Source: Myxococcales bacterium (GTDB lineage: Bacteria; Myxococcota_A; UBA9160; JALSIO01). From it: a stretch of 9,729 nt of DNA. Positions 6,674-9,729 of the stretch are shown here, piece by piece. Location of the stretch: positions 1 through 9,729 of the forward strand of contig JALSIO010000758.1 of the NCBI GenBank assembly GCA_026989995.1, read 5' to 3'. Under the pieces are notes generated by a model. That model did not search any database. It was not told where the DNA came from and saw only the letters and a list, made by a program, of their open reading frames with translations. Each line of letters starts with the position of its first letter. The stretch's first letter is position 1. The position numbers and the translations under genes were made by a program.

Positions 6674-7306
6674 TCAGGCCTCCGGAGCGGCGTCGGCCTT
6701 CTCGCCCCCGCCGGCCGCCCGGCCCTTCTCCTCCTGCTCCTTGCGGTGCTCCGCGATCGCCTCCCGGTTCGGCACCAGGATCATGGTGAGGATCCGGCCC
6801 TCCATCCTCGGGGGATTCTCCACGACCGCGAGGGGTGCGAGCATCTCGGCGGCGCGCTGGAGCTGGGCGTAGCCGAGATTCCGGTGGACCATCTCCCTTC
6901 CGCGGAAGGTCAGGGTCAGCTTGACCTTGTCGCCATCGAGCAGGAAGCGCCGCGCGTTCCGGAGCTTCACCTCGAGATCGTGCTCATCGGTACGCGGCCG
7001 GAGCTTCACCTCCTTGAGCGAGGCCGAACCCTTGCGCTTGGCCCGGCTGGCCTGCTGCTTCTTCTTCTGCTCGTACTTGTAGCGGCCGTAGTCCATGATC
7101 CGGCACACGGGAGGCGAGGCATGAGGTGCCACCTCCACGAGGTCGAGGCCTTCCTCGCGTGCGCGGGCCAGCGCCTCCTCGGGCGGCATCACTCCGAGCT
7201 GCTCGCCGTCGGCGCCGATCACCCGAACCTCCCGCACGCGAATGCGCTCGTTGATCCGCGTGCTGTCTCCGCGGCCCTCCCTCGGATCCCGTCTCACCAG
7301 CGCGAT
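6674..7306 (-). CDS. infC: Translation initiation factor IF-3, AUC start codon
   Basis: Encodes 210 residues. IF3 binds the 30S subunit, keeps it apart from 50S and rejects wrong start codons and initiator tRNAs. Seen: N-domain with [15 protein letters not shown] (16-30), [23 protein letters not shown] (57-79), a Lys/Arg linker (80-92), and the C-domain with [10 protein letters not shown] (101-110), F-R-G-R-E-M (134-139) and [10 protein letters not shown] (162-171). A charged, Ala/Gly/Glu-rich tail of about 28 residues (183-210) goes beyond E. coli IF3. No ATG or TTG lies at a usable place; an in-frame ATC sits 6 nt after GGAGGA, 19 nt past the thrS stop. The next GTG is 15 nt from that site. 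IF3 genes commonly start with AUU, AUA or AUC and are thereby self-repressed. Confidence 0.95.
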   Translation of the reverse strand: MALVRRDPREGRGDSTRINERIRVREVRVIGADGEQLGVMPPEEALARAREEGLDLVEVAPHASPPVCRIMDYGRYKYEQKKKQQASRAKRKGSASLKEVKLRPRTDEHDLEVKLRNARRFLLDGDKVKLTLTFRGREMVHRNLGYAQLQRAAEMLAPLAVVENPPRMEGRILTMILVPNREAIAEHRKEQEEKGRAAGGGEKADAAPEA

Positions 7307-7311
7307 GTTCG

Positions 7312-7318
7312 TTCCTCC
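7312..7318 (-). promoter_or_regulatory. Ribosome-binding site that fixes the infC AUC start
   Basis: GGAGGAA on the minus strand lies between the thrS stop (7326-7328) and the ATC at 7304-7306. Counting from GGAGGA, six bases separate it from ATC, an optimal spacing. The nearest in-frame GTG (three codons further) would be 15 bases away. This decides the non-canonical start. Confidence 0.85.
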
Positions 7319-7325
7319 CCGGGTC

Positions 7326-9251
7326 TCAGAAACGCCGCTGGCCGATCTCGTCGGCCAGCTGCGAACACAGGGCGTCCACCGGAAGCGACCCGGCGCCTTC
7401 CGCGGACCCACGACGCCTCCGGATGGCGACGGTCCCTTCCGCCTCCTCCTGGGCGCCGACCACGAGCATCACGGGAATCCTGGCCAGCTCCGCCTCGCGG
7501 ATCTTGAAGCCGAGCTTCTCGTTTCGATCGTCGAGCGAGGCCCGGATGCCGGCTCTGCGCAGCGCCTCCTGCACCTTGCGCCCGTAGTCCACCTGCCGCT
7601 CGGTGATGGGAAGCACGATCGCCTGCACCGGGGCCAGCCAGAGAGGGAAGTCGCCGAGCGTATGCTCGAGGTAGATGCCGATGAACCGCTCGAGCGAGCC
7701 GAGCACCGCGCGGTGGAGCATGGCGGGGCGGGACTCCCCCCCCGAGGCGTCGACGTACCGCAGGCCGAAGCGCTCCGGCATCGCCATGTCGATCTGCACG
7801 GTGCCGAGCGTCCAGACCCGCCCGAGCACGTCGGTGACGTCGATCTCCACCTTGGGCGCGTAGAAGGCCGCCTCGCCGGGCTTGATCTCCGTCTCGAAGC
7901 CCGCATCGCGACAGGCCTCCACCAGCCTGCGCTCGGCGACGTCCCAATCCTCCGCCGCCCCGATGAAGCGCTCGCCGCGGGTCGAGACGGCCACCCGGAC
8001 CTGGTCGAGACCGAGGGCGCCGTAGACCTCGCGCACCATCTCGAAGAAGCGGGCGAGCTCGCCCTCCACCTGCTCCTCGGTGCAGAAGATGTGGGCGTCG
8101 TCCTGGGCGAAGGAGCGCACGCGGGTTAGGCCGGTGAGCGTCCCGCTGCGCTCGTTGCGGTGCAGCCGGGAGAACTCGGCAAGCCGCAGGGGCAGCTCCC
8201 GATACGAGCGGCGGCGCATGCGGTAGAGCAGTGCGTGCCCGGGGCAGTTCATGGGCTTGAGCACCATCTCGCCGCTCTCGGTCTCGATGAGGAACATGTC
8301 CTCCTTGAAGTGCTCGTAGTGCCCGGAGGTCTTGAAGAGCTCGACGTCGAAGATCTGCGGCGCGATGACCTCCTGGTAGCCGTAGCGCCCGTAGAGCTCG
8401 CGCATGTAGTCGACGAGGCCGTTGTAGACGACGACGCCCTTCGGATGCCAGAAGGGAGAACCCGGCGAGATCGGGTCGAGGTGGAAGAGGTCGAGCTCCG
8501 GGCCGAGCCGGCGGTGGTCGCGCCGCCTGGCTTCCTCGATGCGGCGGAGATGGGCGTCGAGCTCCTCACGCTTCGCGAAGGCGGTGCCGTAGATCCGCTG
8601 CAGCATCGGATTTCGTTCGTCCCCGCGCCAGTAGGAGCCGGCGACCTCGAGGAGCTTGAAGGCGCCGATCTGGTCCGTCCGCTGGACGTGGGGTCCGCGG
8701 CAGAGGTCGACGAAGTCGCCGTGGGAGAAGAGCGTGATGGGCTCGCCCTCGGGGATGTCCTCGATCCGCGAGACCTTGAGCTCCTCCCCCCTCTCGCGGA
8801 AGAGCCGGATGGCCTCCTCGCGGCCCACCTGGCGGCGCTCGAAGGGAGCCTTCGACTTCACGATGCGCCGCATCTCGGCTTCGATCCGCTCGAGGTCCTC
8901 CGGCGTGAACGGGCGGGGAACGAGGAAGTCGTACTGGAACTTCTCGGCGTGATCGGTGCGACCCACGTCCACCTGGGCCTCGGGGAAGAGCCGCTTGACG
9001 GCGTCCGCCATCACGTGCTCGCACGAGTGGCGGATCACCTCCCCGGCCTCGGGGTCGCGAAGGGTGACGATCTCGAGATCGACGTCGCGGTCGAGGGGCT
9101 GGCGCAGGTCGACCAGGCGGCCGTCGATGCGGCCCGCCACTGCGGCCCGCGCGAGCCCCGGGCCGATCGCCCGCGCCACGTCGAGCACCGTGGCCCCGGA
9201 CGGCATCTCGAGCGCTCGGCCGTCCGGCAGCCGGACCTCGATGCTGCTCAT
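7326..9251 (-). CDS. thrS: Threonine--tRNA ligase
   Basis: Encodes 641 residues (E. coli ThrRS has 642); charges tRNA-Thr and removes misattached Ser. Seen in order: TGS domain (1-64), editing domain with H-S-C-E-H (His75, His79) and C-R-G-P-H (Cys184, His188), class II catalytic core with the Zn ligands Cys336 (N-C-P-G-H), His387 (Q-D-D-A-H) and His513 (M-L-H-R-A), motif 2 R-N-E at 365-367, and the HGTP-type anticodon-binding domain (about 540-641). All these residues sit two positions later than in E. coli, so nothing key is missing. The start M-S-S-I-E-V at 9251 fits the family; an in-frame extension to 9320 is judged leader. No Shine-Dalgarno is visible before the ATG, unlike most other genes of the cluster. 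It is probably the first protein gene of the operon, 206 nt after tRNA-Val. Confidence 0.97.
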   Translation of the reverse strand: MSSIEVRLPDGRALEMPSGATVLDVARAIGPGLARAAVAGRIDGRLVDLRQPLDRDVDLEIVTLRDPEAGEVIRHSCEHVMADAVKRLFPEAQVDVGRTDHAEKFQYDFLVPRPFTPEDLERIEAEMRRIVKSKAPFERRQVGREEAIRLFRERGEELKVSRIEDIPEGEPITLFSHGDFVDLCRGPHVQRTDQIGAFKLLEVAGSYWRGDERNPMLQRIYGTAFAKREELDAHLRRIEEARRRDHRRLGPELDLFHLDPISPGSPFWHPKGVVVYNGLVDYMRELYGRYGYQEVIAPQIFDVELFKTSGHYEHFKEDMFLIETESGEMVLKPMNCPGHALLYRMRRRSYRELPLRLAEFSRLHRNERSGTLTGLTRVRSFAQDDAHIFCTEEQVEGELARFFEMVREVYGALGLDQVRVAVSTRGERFIGAAEDWDVAERRLVEACRDAGFETEIKPGEAAFYAPKVEIDVTDVLGRVWTLGTVQIDMAMPERFGLRYVDASGGESRPAMLHRAVLGSLERFIGIYLEHTLGDFPLWLAPVQAIVLPITERQVDYGRKVQEALRRAGIRASLDDRNEKLGFKIREAELARIPVMLVVGAQEEAEGTVAIRRRRGSAEGAGSLPVDALCSQLADEIGQRRF

Positions 9252-9268
9252 GGGTGGGCGCGGACCAT
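9248..9268 (-). other. Possible six-codon upstream ORF overlapping the thrS start
   Basis: Minus-strand ATG at 9268 opens M-V-R-A-H-P followed by TGA, and this TGA overlaps the thrS ATG as ATGA. The thrS ATG itself has no Shine-Dalgarno, so coupling to such a mini-ORF could place ribosomes at thrS. The mini-ORF also lacks a convincing ribosome-binding site and has no Thr codons, so it is not a leader peptide of the attenuator kind. It may be chance. Confidence 0.25.
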
Positions 9269-9457
9269 GGTGTTTCGTCTGTTCTCGCTTCGCTCCGGAC
9301 CGCTCGGGCCCTGGCCTCATCCCGTCCGCACCCCGGGCATCCCCGCCGGGTGGCCGGTGGCGGCGCGCGGCTCAGCCGTGCCGCGGTCCCTCGACCCCGG
9401 CTGGCACGGACGCCCTGCGCCCACCTCGCCCTAGGTCGATCCGGCCCGGGTGGCGGC
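9252..9457 (-). promoter_or_regulatory. thrS leader region between tRNA-Val and thrS
   Basis: This 206-nt stretch holds no supported gene. The clearest structure is an inverted repeat CCGTGCC/GGCACGG (9403-9409 with 9376-9382), a 7-bp stem whose 20-nt loop contains an inner GGTC/GACC stem. Further down, the last 40 nt before thrS are less GC-rich and less structured. E. coli ThrRS represses its own mRNA through a leader that mimics tRNA-Thr; no loop here clearly shows a Thr anticodon mimic, so the resemblance is only in position. I could not identify a promoter with a -35/-10 pair, and no U-tract ends the tRNA transcript, so read-through from the tRNA is possible. Confidence 0.4.
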
Positions 9458-9532
9458 TGGTAGGCACGGGCGGGATTGAACCGCCGACCCCCACCGTGTC
9501 AAGGTGGTGCTCTCCCACTGAGCTACGTGCCT
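9458..9532 (-). tRNA. tRNA-Val (anticodon GAC)
   Basis: A complete 75-nt cloverleaf including an encoded CCA. The acceptor stem AGGCACG pairs fully with CGTGCCT, discriminator A, then CCA at 9458-9460. The D arm is GCTC/GAGC, the anticodon arm CCACC/GGTGG with loop TTGACAC (9496-9502) and anticodon GAC at 9498-9500, and the T arm GGCGG/CCGCC with loop TTCAATC. It reads GUC and, by wobble, GUU valine codons. A tRNA-Val upstream of thrS is a known arrangement in proteobacteria. No intrinsic terminator follows, so it may share a transcript with thrS. Confidence 0.97.
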
Positions 9533-9612
9533 TCCCGCCGTGATCGCCGACCGGAGCGACGACCGGACACCGCCCATCCATCGCCGGCGCGACCGCCCAG
9601 CCGATCCGGGCC

Positions 9613-9639
9613 AAAGATCCGGAGCCGGAGCCCCGGATC
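9613..9639 (-). terminator. Terminator-like hairpin ending an upstream minus-strand transcript
   Basis: On the minus strand GATCCGG and CCGGATC (9633-9639 and 9616-9622) form a 7-bp stem, extended by G-T, G-C and C-G pairs to a 10-bp stem closed by a C(UCCG)G tetraloop, an extra-stable UNCG type. It is followed by TTT at 9613-9615, then GG. The U-tract is short, so termination may be partial. It would close a gene lying right of the window, isolating it from tRNA-Val; the corresponding gene end is not visible. Confidence 0.5.
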
Positions 9640-9682
9640 ACCCTGGACCCGCCGTCCGGCCGTCCAGCCGGGGGGATCGCGA

Positions 9683-9719
9683 TCCGGCCTGCGACGCGAT
9701 CTTCGTTCCGGCCTGCGAC
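9683..9719. repeat. 13-bp direct repeat
   Basis: TCCGGCCTGCGAC occurs at 9683-9695 and again at 9707-9719, a 24-bp period with an 11-bp spacer. The rest of the stretch from 9640 to the window edge has no supported gene. It may be the start of a longer tandem array or the tail of a gene outside the window; with two copies it may also be chance or a protein-binding pair. Confidence 0.4.
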
Positions 9720-9729
9720 CCGCTGCGCC

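Noticed and set aside
8160..9434. A 424-codon open frame on the plus strand opposite thrS
   Set aside because: It is antisense to a complete ThrRS with all catalytic residues; the translation is low-complexity Asp/Glu/Leu/Val-rich without family resemblance.
9252..9457. T-box riboswitch or threonine leader-peptide attenuator for thrS
   Set aside because: I find no T-box TGGNACC-type sequence, no run of Thr codons in a short ORF and no terminator with U-tract before thrS.
9372..9641. An 89-codon minus-strand frame over the tRNA region
   Set aside because: It reads straight through the tRNA-Val gene and the terminator-like hairpin, so it is not a gene.

Overview
This window is a high-GC (roughly 70% by eye) bacterial chromosome segment, dominated on the minus strand by one of the best conserved translation clusters in bacteria. 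Read in the direction of transcription (right to left) it holds tRNA-Val(GAC), thrS, infC, rpmI, rplT, pheS, pheT, ihfA and a short MerR-family regulator. A second, unrelated group of three tightly packed genes on the plus strand (49-1738) converges on the MerR gene from the left.

Organism: the thrS-infC-rpmI-rplT-pheST-ihfA-merR order occurs in gammaproteobacteria and also in deltaproteobacterial lineages (Geobacter/Myxococcus relatives, Desulfobacterota). The IHF sequence (MTKADIVEQIYERVGFSKKE start, no MALTKAE-like start), the AUC-started infC with a charged C-terminal tail (as in the Myxococcus xanthus dsg gene), the Yip1-family neighbour and the missing tRNA-Pro after merR make me favour a GC-rich deltaproteobacterium in the broad sense. 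A gammaproteobacterium is not excluded. This placement is inference.

Right end (9533-9729): no gene recognised. There is a terminator-like hairpin that would end a minus-strand transcript coming from outside the window, and a 13-bp direct repeat. tRNA-Val(GAC) at 9458-9532 follows, then a 206-nt thrS leader rich in secondary structure.

Centre (2663-9251): ThrRS charges tRNA-Thr, IF3 polices start-codon choice, L35 and L20 are 50S proteins, and PheS plus PheT form the (alpha-beta)2 phenylalanyl-tRNA synthetase. Gaps are short: 19, 34, 24 and 6 nt, with a 1-nt pheS/pheT overlap, consistent with one polycistronic unit. Local control points visible in the sequence are the AUC start of infC, a hairpin directly before the rpmI ribosome-binding site, and a thrS start without a Shine-Dalgarno sequence.

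Left-centre (1775-2571): IHF alpha and the MlrA-like MerR regulator follow pheT after a 91-nt gap that carries a 9-bp perfect GC hairpin.

Left end (1-1738): a PLAT-like small protein (weak call), a secreted protein of unknown function and a Yip1-family membrane protein, joined by an ATGA overlap and a 2-nt gap, so probably one operon. This is the only part of the window whose biology is not already well described. I see no mobile element, CRISPR array, defence system or clearly new system here.
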